This document shows, piece by piece, positions 54,920-64,000 of a stretch of DNA of 64,000 bases. The position numbers and the translations under genes are program-made. How positions within the stretch are numbered: position 1 is the first letter of the stretch; every line of letters starts with the position of its first letter. A model generated the notes under the pieces. That model had not been told where the DNA came from, made no database searches, and saw nothing but the letters and a program-made list of their open reading frames with translations. The stretch is taken from positions 1 to 64,000 of the forward strand of contig BROG01001164.1 of NCBI GenBank assembly GCA_030159075.1, given 5' to 3'. This DNA comes from Atrina japonica (taxonomy: Eukaryota; Mollusca; Bivalvia; Pterioida; Pinnidae).

Positions 54920-55065
54920 AGAATCTCATATACCAAAGTATAAATCTTCAGGATGTCCTGGATGTAGATACAAATTTGGTAAAAAATGGACAAAATTGGA
55001 CCTCTGGAAAACAAGAGATAGGATTTGATGCGATGGAATAGTAAGCCCCCTGTTGACCGATCACA
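54920..55065 (-). mobile_element. Penelope-like terminal fragment
   Basis: 'ataccaaagtataaatcttc', 'aggatgtcctggatgtagat' and 'ggacctctggaaaacaagag' in minus orientation, then diverging. Confidence 0.75.
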
Positions 55066-55089
55066 TATAATCTGTTATGAAGCTGCAAA

Positions 55090-55935
55090 AGTTGTTAGGA
55101 AATATCTTGATTTTGGTGAAAAAGTTTCAAGGTCACGGGGTCAAAGGTCAAGGTAGAAATATCTGAAGAAACACCATTTGCCAGTTTTCCATAAATATTT
55201 GAACAGTTTTCACTTTTTCTGAGGATTAAATATTAGCTTAACTTGAGATAAACTAACCCCATGAGAAGCTGCATATGCGTGTGTACTCATAGTGCAATTA
55301 ACCATAGGTGCTCTGAAATGGCATAAATAATGGCATGATTTCACCATTGGGTCGCACGAATGAAATCAAAAGAAATGACAAGAAGCCACATTATATCAAG
55401 CATACTGTTATTTATACAAAATGCTGAATACAATCACTCCTTTTAGCGATGTTCATATTTTCAATATTGTTTACAATGTTGTTATAAATATCACGTGATT
55501 TTATATAAGTATCTACTTCCGTGACTATCCAACAAGAGGAAGAATAAGTGAATTGTATTAAGTGAGTATAACGCACATAGGAGTGACAAGAACTCCCCTA
55601 TCATTTGTTATGACATAGGTTTGCTGAGAACCCTGTCTAAACAACTCAAAATTTCGTGCTGAAAAGTTAGTAAAATGTTCTCTGTTTTCTAAATATACTT
55701 GAATAGGGATATTATGGGCACTGATCAATTAAGATAGTGGCACGATAGACACATTCATACATACGTAACATTCCAATGGTATAAAAGTATCTTTGTGAAT
55801 CAACCAACCTACTTAAAAACTATGACAACCAACATATTTCATGTCCCGGCGGATGTTATAGTCACCATCTTAAGAGTCAAACAAGCACGATAATGATTTA
55901 AAATTATAATATTTATTCTTTGTTTAGCAACCAAA
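55090..55935. other. upstream region of the small secreted-protein gene
   Basis: Contains 'aaggtcacggggtcaaaggt', part of a common bivalve repeat. 'tttatataag' at about 55510 could be a TATA box, but it is over 400 bases from the ATG. No coding sequence. Confidence 0.3.
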
Positions 55936-55987
55936 ATGGGGGATAAACAGTTATGGGTGTTTTTGATATTATTTTTAACTATGTACG
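55936..55987 (+). CDS. signal-peptide exon of the small secreted protein
   Basis: ATG with a purine at -3 (CAAAATGG), 17 codons plus one base, donor ACG|GTAAGT. Confidence 0.65.
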
Positions 55988-57574
55988 GTAAGTCTTGTTT
56001 TCGTTGTTCTGTATATGTTTGTGTCATTCTCTTAAACCTTGACACCAAACCTTGACCATTGTCTTGGTCATTGTATATAGAAGAGTGTCTAAATGATATT
56101 GTCCACTTTAACAAAGGAAACGTTTTGGTACAAAAAGTATAAAGAAAGATGAGATGAAATCTCTCGTCAATAAGTTGTATTAATGCACGTAATATTGTAG
56201 GCTAGTCAGTATGCATATCACTTTATTATCATGTACGACGTTTACTGACGTACGTTTAGTTATTCAAATATCGTTGTATCTAATTTGTCGTGTTCTAATG
56301 GACTTCCAATTTCGGTTATCCATTGAAACTTCACTATTACTTTGAATAAACAGTATGTATATCATTTCATTATCATGACTTAGGCGTTTTAGTGATAGTA
56401 TTAGACTTAAGTTGAGTTTTTAAAATGTTTATATTATAGCTTACTTTACACACGTTAAAGGATTATATGAGTATACGGGTTCGTTTTTTTCATGTATATC
56501 TCCGACTTGTTCCACAGATAAGTTATGTTCAGCCAGTGATACGGATGACGATAGCGGCGAGTCTTCGGCAAATAACTGTAGTTTGACAATATGGCAGGCC
56601 AATACTGATGTCACAGGCAGGTTGACCAGCGTTTTAAATGGTGACACCGTCACTTTGCTATGTGACGCCAGGTGCTCAGGGTCAGATTACACACCAGCCT
56701 TAAAATGGTTCAATCAAAATTTAGTTGTAATTGAAGATTTCCCAGGAAGGTAGGTTATGGGTTTTTTTTGCAAACTTTACTGGTATCGGACCAGTGGTCA
56801 GCTATGGTGTTACGTCGTCTTAGGTATTTTCTGCGAATATATTTTCCTATTGTTTGAGTAAAATATCCAACAGCAGACGATTGTTCTAAACAAATCTCAC
56901 AAAATCGTGTTCTATACCGAGATCACATAATAGCCGACATCTGGTCTTAGCCGACAACTGGTACAATACCAGTATACAATTTATTCTAAATTCTATAAAC
57001 TGTATCTTATAGAAATGTATACACTCACATAAAACATTCCAAAATTAATTGAGATTATGTACTGAAGTTGTTCCGTTGTTGGTTGTAAAAAAAAACACGC
57101 CGAAAATAAACAGAATCAATTAATCATGGTAGCTTGTAATTGAATTATCCAAACCATTTTGTTTTTCTAAGATTTTTTGAATCCATAATTTGAATCCATG
57201 GTTTACATTCAATTTATTATGTTATCAATATGTTCAATCTACCATCGTACGGCAATACCATATGACCTTACTGTGCATTCTTGTGGTAAATCATTTGTCT
57301 CTTTCGACAGTAGTTCAATGACGAAAATCAATTACTAGTATATTGCAGTTTTAAACATTTCCTCTGAAAACCATTTTTGGATTCTGATTTTCTTTATAGA
57401 CGAAATGATATAACCTATTTAAAGTGCAGCAATATTTCTGAAAAACTCCGATACCTCCATAACTCCATACAATTCAATAAAATTTACACACGTCCTGAAG
57501 ATACAAATATGATTTATTTAAAGATGAATTTGATGCTACATTCGGTTTTACACAAATGGATGTTCATTTTATGA
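55936..57574 (+). CDS. small secreted protein with half an immunoglobulin-like fold, three exons
   Basis: Exons 55936-55987, 56518-56749 and 57400-57574 have GT/AG ends and phases 1 and 2 that match, giving 152 aa. Residues 1-18 (MGDKQLWVFLILFLTMYG) are a signal peptide. Residues 58-85 (NGDTVTLLC ... LKWFNQN) look like strands B to C of an Ig domain, with Cys66 and Trp81 correctly spaced. Cys21, 38, 70 and 104 are extra. Near the C-terminus PEDTNMIYLK resembles the usual 'EDTGxYxC' turn, but the cysteine is absent. The stop is followed 14 bases later by AATAAA, supporting a true 3' end. It could be a divergent or decaying Ig gene, or exon 3 may have a different end. Likely extracellular. Confidence 0.6.
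56518..56749 (+). CDS. Ig-like exon of the small secreted protein
   Basis: Acceptor CCACAG|ATAAGT, donor GGAAG|GTAGGT, open throughout. It starts with an acidic linker (SDTDDDSGESS), then the Ig B-C region. Confidence 0.7.
57400..57574 (+). CDS. terminal exon of the small secreted protein
   Basis: Acceptor TTTATAG|ACGAAA; 57 codons then TGA. It has one Cys (KCSN) and a degraded Ig ending, which makes it the least certain of the three exons. Confidence 0.5.
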
Positions 57575-57587
57575 ACAAAATAGAAAT

Positions 57588-57597
57588 AATAAATAAA
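57588..57597 (+). terminator. polyadenylation signal of the small secreted-protein gene
   Basis: Overlapping AATAAA hexamers just after the stop codon. Confidence 0.55.
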
Positions 57598-57859
57598 GAT
57601 TCAATTTAAAACGTTATCGACAATGGTCTATATTTAGGGTAGGTGTTAGGTGCATCCCATTTCATAAAACAAGATTGTCACCTGAAATAAAAAGAGAAAT
57701 ATAAATTATCAAATAGTAAAAGTATGTACAATGATTTTTTTATCAATATTACCTCATGTTTCACTAATGTTATAAACATAATCTTTTCGAAACTACAAAG
57801 CAATCATGTTTGTAACCACAAACCTAGGGACATTAGCTGTTTTGTTTCTCCAAAAATGG

Positions 57860-58060
57860 TCTCTTTTATTACTACCTAGATTGATATACAATAACTAAAA
57901 AAAGAGATATACACAGGCATAAAACTCTTAAATTCCTATCTATTTTGTGAAAATTGCTTGCTAAACCCAGTTCTGCACTTTTTCACTTGCAATTGAATAA
58001 TTCAGTCTTAATACATGTATTTGTATATGAATACCACACTAGACCTGGCTCTTTTTTCAG
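57860..58060. repeat. possible dispersed repeat
   Basis: 'cacaggcataaaactcttaa' and 'gaataccacactagacctgg' resemble 21900-21985 in orientation and order, at low identity. Confidence 0.4.
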
Positions 58061-58686
58061 AAAACAAATATTGGATTATATAAGATTTTATGCCTTTGTA
58101 TAGCTCTTATCTGTTATAGTACAACAAGTATAAGTATTAAAAGTAGAAAAATATCGACGTATTTTTGGTAAACAATACTCCTTTAACTTCAAGATACGAA
58201 AGTGATCAAATCAGTTCGGTAAACAAAGACTTGATTATTATTTTAGCATATTTGACGAAGATAATTAATGCTTAAAACATTCACCCTGACTCATATTTGC
58301 AGAAAGAAAAAAAGTTCAGAACACACCAATATAAGCACGATAAATTTAAACGTTTCACAGATCTAGTAATTTCATTCGTCTGATATTAGCAATTCTGATA
58401 ATGATTTGAAATCAATCATCTTCATTGACTGATAAATAGCCTTAACGCCTTACCTTTAATGACGGGTTCTGGAATTGTCAGCATTTCTGAAATAAATTTT
58501 ATTAATCTTCATCAATACAACTGAAATTTCTTAAATTTTCTGACGTATTCTTATAATGATATAAAAATTTCAGATACCAATCTATTCAAATCGGCTTTCA
58601 AATACGTGAGAATTTAGACAAAAATTTTCCAAGCGACGTTATATGTTAAAATGTACAATAAGATTTGAAAAATATCTACGAACTTA

Positions 58687-58688
<2 letters not shown>

Positions 58689-58717
<29 letters not shown>

Positions 58718-58744
58718 TTATTATTATTATTATTATTATTATTC
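58689..58744. repeat. (ATC)n-(ATT)n microsatellite
   Basis: About ten ATC units followed by about nine ATT units. Confidence 0.95.
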
Positions 58745-58771
58745 ATAATAATAGTAGTAATAGTGATAAAT

Positions 58772-58777
58772 TTTATT
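58772..58777 (-). terminator. polyadenylation signal of the EF-hand/acidic protein gene
   Basis: TTTATT on the plus strand, that is AATAAA on the minus strand, about 50 bases after the stop. Confidence 0.45.
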
Positions 58778-58827
58778 ATTATTTTCAAAGTTTAAAAGTG
58801 ATTTTGATGTAGACTCATATCTAACTG

Positions 58828-59591
58828 TCATTTGATACCTTTATAATCAGCCTCACTGTCGTTTTTGATATCGTCTTCAATAGCATGGTTATCTTCTGCA
58901 CTGTCTACCTCTCTGAAGTACTTATCCTCATCCTCACTACTATAATACTCTGCGGATTCTTCCATTTCATGGCTTACAGCTTCTTCACTTTTGTCTTCCT
59001 CACTATTTTCTTCATTGAAAAAATGCTCCTCAGAGCTTGTTAATTCTCCGCTTTCATATTCTTTGCTTTCTGTTTCCTTGCTGTCTGAAATATCTTGGCC
59101 TTCCTTACTTTCCGTTTCTTCACTTCCTGGTAAGTCCTTTCCTTTCTTACTTTGCGTTTCTTCACTTCCTGGTAAGTCCTTGCCTTCTCTGCTTTCTGTT
59201 TCCCCGCTCTCTGGAAAGGCATTTTTATCTTCGTTTTCTATTTCCTTGCTCTCCTCGGATGTAGAAGAAAGCATTTTACCGTCGTCGACATCTTCCGAGG
59301 ACTCATTTTCACTATTGTCTATTTCGCTTGAGTCATCAATATCCTCGGTTGAATCTTGTTCGCTCATCATCTTTTCGTCTGAATCATCAGATTTATCATC
59401 TTCATGTGAGGTCCAGTGGTACTCTTCACTACTTTCTGTCGATTCTGCGCTATCTCGCTGTTTTTCAGCGACTGAAGACATGTCCTCTTCACTCTCCCTT
59501 GAATCATCGTAATCGTCAATTTCATAGGAATCAGTTTCGGCAACCACTCGATTATCAGCTATATTTCTTGACTTATAGGAATACTTTACCG
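58828..59591 (-). CDS. acidic-tail exon and stop
   Basis: Acceptor TTTTAG|CGGTAA; 253 residues then TGA. Ser/Asp/Glu-rich with many potential casein-kinase-type phosphosites (SxxE, SEE). The 14-residue repeats lie around 59050-59220 and reflect a 42-bp DNA repeat. Confidence 0.88.
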
Positions 59592-62500
59592 CTAAAACAT
59601 AAACAAATATCCATTTTCATGGATTTAAGGTTAGAAAAATGTGAAATTAATGTACCTTAATAAAAGTACAAATCACGGGAACTAACGATTTATAAAAATA
59701 GAAATTTCCAGCCTAATTTACTAACAAGAGGATAAGTGGAGAAATTAATGGACTTCTTGAAAATCCAAAGATGAGATCAGGTGATATACATACTGAGTAG
59801 TACTGACTACATACCATACTACATTTACTCTAAGACATTCAAATTCAAGTTATCTAAAAAAAAAACATTATTAGATATTATCATAAAAATGAAGAATTAA
59901 TCTGTTACATTACATGTATATATATATATAATGTATAATGTATACATACATTCAAAAACCCAGGCATTGTTGTTTTGGAACTCTCGTTGTTGAATAAGAC
60001 CGTCTCCTGCAAAAAGAATTAGACAAAAAATACAAGTTAATATTGATTATTTGGTTAAGTGATTAAGACATCTAAATTAAAAGAATAATAGGACAAAGAA
60101 AGGGAAAATGTATACATGATAGGTTGTGTTGGTGATTCTGGATGTCAATGTACAGGGTGTTTCAAAAAACGTCCTGAATTTACCGTTCAAAAGAATATAA
60201 AAAAATTCAGATACCAAAGTATAAATCAATAGAATGTCCAGGACACAGATACAAATCCGGTAAAAATGGACAAACACGGACCTCTGGAAACCAAGAGGTG
60301 GGATTAGGTGCCATGGAGGATCAAGTATCCCCTGTCGACCGGTCACACCCGCCGTGAGTCCACAGTCAAGTCCAATGAAACACGTGAGGAGTGTATCCTC
60401 GTCACAATTGGTACAGACGTCTCAACAACCGCCAACGATAAGGCAACTTAACATTTCACTTAGTGAAACAGAGTAGTCGCAAACAAGACTATTATACCGA
60501 CCGTAAAATTTGCGGAACGTGACATTAAACGTGGTTTTCGATATCCCTGTGTCAATAATTTGTCAGTGAGTAGTGTACCTCTGGATATGAAATATTCATA
60601 TGTTGTACACGCCCTGGCATATCGGATCATTTGTGAAATAGAAACTCCATATGCGGGTGACTGGGGGATATTACTACTTAAATGTGGAAAATTTACGATG
60701 GGAAAGCCGAAATCGTCGCGTTTGTCGTATAGCTTAGTTGCTAATTTCCCGTCTGTGTTTATATTAAGCAAAATGTCTAAGTATGAAGCGTGTGTGCTTG
60801 ATTCTGTTGTATCTTTAATTTCTAGTTCGCCGGGATATATCGCATTGACATATGTATGAAAATTGTCATTATTAATTGACAAAACGTCGTCGATATATCT
60901 AAATGTCAAATCAAAGGACACCGCTAACTTTTTCTTCTTTTGATTCAGCAGTTTCTGAATGAAATCTGCTTCGTATGAATAAAGGAACAGGTCGGCCAAT
61001 AAAGGAGCACAATTGGTTCCCATAGGAATGCCGACAGTTTGTTGAAAGACCACGTCTCCGAACATTACAAATATATTGTCTATTAGAAATTCCAGCATGT
61101 TTTTTATATCAAAATGTTTGACGAAATAAGTATCCTGATAGCCCAATCACTAGATATTTAAATTTTCGGGTATCACCTTTAGTTAAAAAACAATTGTCTA
61201 TGATGCTGAAAAGTCTTTCTTTTATTTTTTTATGTGGAATAGTAGTGTAAAGAGTAGAGAAGTCATAAGTTTTGATACTGTGAATTCGAGAAAAATTGTG
61301 TGCCTTAAAATTTTCTAAAAGCTGTTTAGAATTTTTAAGTATCCACATCTGATTTACATCGCTTCTGGAATAAGCAACTGTACAGTATTGTTGAAGTTTT
61401 TCCTTAACGGCTGTCAATATCTTGGTAAGGAGTAAAGATAAAGGTTTGGTGGAACATTTGCTGGATCCTGCTATGTATCTTTGCTTAAATGGGGTTTTAT
61501 GAAGTTTAGGCATCCAATATACAAACTACATATCAAAATAAGGGATAGAACTGTGAAAATCTAAAATTCTAAAACTCCATAAATCTCCAAAACTTAAAAC
61601 AATTTTGGATATTTGATATTTTAAAATTTTGGTCAAGTCTAAAAATCTAAAATTTCAAAACGGTTTGATTTGTTAATTATTAAGTATTGCACCCACCCTT
61701 GTCATCCATTTAGCTAGTAAAACAAAACATGATGATGTCATCTATGACGTCATGAAATAAGTTCTGACCTCACAGGTTTGGGGTTTATTCAATCATAAAT
61801 TTTCAATTAAATTATCTTTCTTATGAACTTTCGTTTTTTTAATTAGCATGTCTCTGCGCAAAATTATACATTTGAAATGGAGACGTGATTTTTGAAACAC
61901 TGTACTTCACCATTATTATACAACATAAGCGGCAATTGATTAAATACTTATTTACAAAGAGATCGTTGTAAATGAGGGAAATGTGATATTATTTGACTAT
62001 GTCGTCAAGTCAAATTATTGGTTACAAAGTATAGCACCATAACGTCGTATCAAGAGTGTGAGATAAGAAAATAATACATGTGCTGTAACAGTACAAATCA
62101 ACATGTAACTATTGTTAGATGAGAAATCTAGCGCAGAATCACCATAGTTGGTATAAGAAATAGATTCCGTAGGTTGCTGTAAACTGTAATTAGAAGGAGA
62201 CTTCATTGTTAAATGCGCGATACTCTAATCACTATATAAGCCTTTCGTATGTGCAATGGCGTAAACGGGGTGAAGTTTTGATACTTCACCTTGGGCAGAC
62301 GACCTCTCCAAATCAGTTAAATTTTAAATTCCTGGCTGATTATACCTTAATCTTAATGTTTTCAAAAGATATCGACAGATTTATGTATTTCATCTGAATG
62401 AAAATTATATTATTTACAAATAGAAAAATATTTATACAAAAATATTACCGCAAATAAAGTTGGTATCCATTTTTGTCGTTTTTACTTACCATTTTTATCT

Positions 62501-62655
62501 GCGGAATGGAAGGCTACCTTCACGTGCAGTTGTCTAGGGTCATGACCCAAAGTTCGGGCGAACTCATTTAGTGTGACTAGGTTGTCCCCATTTACGTCAT
62601 AAAAACTCATATACCTTGACAGTGGTGTTACGTGTAGATTTGTTTCAGCTCGAAA
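58828..62655 (-). CDS. EF-hand protein with long acidic tail, 5' end not found
   Basis: Three minus-strand exons, 62490-62655, 59950-60006 and 58828-59591, join in phase (1, 1) to give the last 328 residues. Two EF-hands come first: loop 1 DVNGDNLVTLNE and loop 2 DKNGDGLIQQRE, the second split across the first intron, both with full calcium ligands. A linker (VKYSYKSRNIADNRVVAETD) leads into about 235 residues made mostly of Ser, Glu and Asp, including about four imperfect copies of a 14-residue unit like GSEETQSKKGKDLP. EF-hand plus polyacidic tail suggests a secreted calcium-binding protein, as in shell or other matrices, but the signal peptide would be in the missing 5' exons. A nuclear or ER role is possible. 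Confidence 0.82.
59950..60006 (-). CDS. 57-bp exon completing EF-hand 2
   Basis: Acceptor TTTGCAG|GAGACG, donor GAAT|GTATGT. Encodes (G)DGLIQQREFQNNNAWVFE. The phase and the completed loop DKNGDGLIQQRE make this tiny exon convincing. Confidence 0.88.
60185..61530 (-). mobile_element. Penelope-like retroelement, longest copy, RT broken
   Basis: The minus strand encodes most of a reverse transcriptase in two overlapping frames (61513-61109 and 61146-60460). It begins PKLHKTPFKQRYIAGSSKC, has motif A YDFSTLYTTIPH, then GIPMGTNCAPLLADLFLYSY and the active site FRYIDDVLSINN. One extra base near 61140 causes the frameshift, and about 11 residues after FVKH are missing compared with the 52480 copy. 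No GIY-YIG endonuclease is seen. The terminal block is at 60185-60460. The motifs fit Penelope-like elements better than LINEs, from memory of the families. It sits in the intron between the first two EF-hand exons. Confidence 0.8.
61531..62489. other. intron of the EF-hand gene, nothing recognised
   Basis: AT-rich, with repeated 'taaaattc' words near 61560-61650. Confidence 0.5.
62490..62655 (-). CDS. EF-hand exon of the acidic protein
   Basis: Acceptor TTTTTAG|TTTCGA, donor AAATG|GTAAGT. Encodes EF-hand 1 in full (YMSFYDVNGDNLVTLNEFA) and the first four residues of loop 2. Confidence 0.88.
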
Positions 62656-64000
62656 CTAAAAATATACAATACTGAAATATAAATAATTATCTAAGAAATC
62701 AGAAACTGAAGCGAAAAGAAAAATAATGGATCCAGCGCGATGTGATGTAAGTTTTGTGATGAAGTAAGTGAAATATTGAATGGCGCTTTGAAAGTATTGT
62801 TTCCTGAGAATATCCCCTAATAAGGTGAAATGGTTTCTCTAAATATAAGTGTTTGGTTTTAATCAATGTTTCACTGCATTTTGATTGGCTAAAATGAGAT
62901 ATAGCATTTTCCATTTATTTTGCACTGAGTTGTATTTTCAATCAGTGAAAAATATCAATGAAAAAAGATCAGTGAAAAATTAGATTATATTTATATTTAA
63001 TTGATAAAAGTTTTGAAAATTTAATATAACATATTGTGTAGATAACTTCAAAATTATGTTGTATTCAAGCTGGCAAATTTCCAAAATTTAACATCTGAAG
63101 TATGCTTACATGTTAATAATAATTTAATATGTAAGTTAAATATATGTATTAAAATATAAGCAACATTTACAATATGTTTTGCGCACATATTTCCGCGCAA
63201 GTATTTGGCCTATATAATATAGCTATTTGGAAAAATTTGATTAACTCCACAGAAAAGATAATATAGATCCTCATCCCTAATCAACAGAAAATGTCGTTTA
63301 AATTGTAGATGTTAGATCATATGCTGAAAGAATCTGTCACGAGTTTCCATTCATATTACATTTTTAAATCGCTATGAATTTTCCAATATAACAGTGAGTT
63401 GGATTGTGAATTTATTTTGTATTCCGTATCAAGGTTATCATGGTTCACAAAAATTCAAAAATTATTTTTAATATTTTTTGAGATTACAAAATACATGACT
63501 TGTGCTTACTGGAAATATAACTCATCTGAACTGATTTAAAGATTCCCCCATTGTTAATATGTACAGGGATTAACATGAGCCATATTGCATAAGATGCTTT
63601 GCGACGGTTCCTTATATGAACTATAAAGAACTCCAGCCGCAAAAATTGCGGAACACTTCGTCCCTATTGCCGTTTCGCACCGGGATGTTTCGCCCTAATT
63701 ACCAATTCGCCCGGGATGTTTCGCCCCTATAGTATATTTAATTTATTAAACAGAAGTTTAAATTTCGTGTATTGTTAGCTTTATATATCGCTGGTGTTTA
63801 TGTATTTTATGTTGTTTTGTTTGCTTTTATATTTACTATATTTGTTTTTTTCTACGAAGGTAATACTATTTTTTAAAATGTCCAGAACTTTTCTTTAAGC
63901 AACATTTTTTGTTAGGTTTAGCAATTATTGTGACGGACAATGATCACTTTAAGTGGCCCACACAAGTAATATAACATCAAAAGGGAAAATAAACATAAAC
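62656..64000. other. upstream intron or flank of the EF-hand gene
   Basis: No signal-peptide exon could be recognised on the minus strand. A lone arm of the fold-back family at 54226 lies at about 63340-63395, and 'cgggatgtttcgccc' repeats twice at about 63680-63726, probably the end of a short DNA element. Confidence 0.4.

Noticed and set aside
55130..55170. Nuclear-receptor site from repeated AGGTCA words
   Set aside because: The words are part of a common bivalve repeat; nothing links them to the neighbouring gene.
58991..59660. Plus-strand frames opposite the acidic exon
   Set aside because: Ser/Leu-rich mirror images of the biased minus-strand codons; the minus strand has splice signals and the EF-hand context.

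Overview
The window is AT-rich metazoan DNA, most likely from a bivalve mollusc. Evidence for an animal nuclear genome: multi-exon genes with GT/AG introns of several kb, and animal-specific genes (a MIIP orthologue and XXYLT1). Evidence for a mollusc: a mobile-element load typical of bivalves (tRNA-headed SINEs ending in a 'gggacgttaaacaaca' tail, Penelope-like reverse transcriptase fragments, many short inverted-repeat elements, long TA and CT microsatellites) and an EF-hand protein with a very acidic tail like known shell-matrix proteins. I cannot name the species.

Layout. (1) About 1.3-11.2 kb, minus strand: an aldo-keto reductase gene, five exons rebuilt with matching phases; its 3' end lies beyond base 1. 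Its introns hold a 27-bp degenerate minisatellite, a 51-bp minisatellite and retroelement debris. (2) 11.3-17.8 kb: no confident gene; duplications, a fold-back array built on the palindrome GTGATATCAC, and retroelement ends. (3) 17.8-35.0 kb, minus strand: MIIP, seven coding exons, 586 codons, complete. (4) 35.0-40.5 kb: mobile elements between two divergent genes. (5) 40.5-43.6 kb, plus strand: XXYLT1, two coding exons, 403 aa, complete. (6) 43.6-55.9 kb: gene-poor; SINEs (one nested inside another), inverted-repeat elements, microsatellites and clustered Penelope-like fragments. (7) 55.9-57.6 kb, plus strand: a small secreted protein of 152 aa with half of an immunoglobulin-like fold. (8) 58.8-62.7 kb, minus strand: the 3' part of a gene encoding an EF-hand pair followed by a Ser/Asp/Glu-rich tail; its 5' exons lie beyond the part I could resolve. 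A Penelope-like element with a broken reverse transcriptase sits in one of its introns.

The five genes do not form an obvious pathway. XXYLT1 acts in the ER on Notch-type EGF repeats; MIIP is a cytosolic regulator in vertebrates; the aldo-keto reductase is a soluble oxidoreductase; the last two genes are predicted extracellular or calcium-related and lie tail to tail. Exons were assigned by reading: each junction has GT/AG ends and the phases add up, but no transcript data were available.
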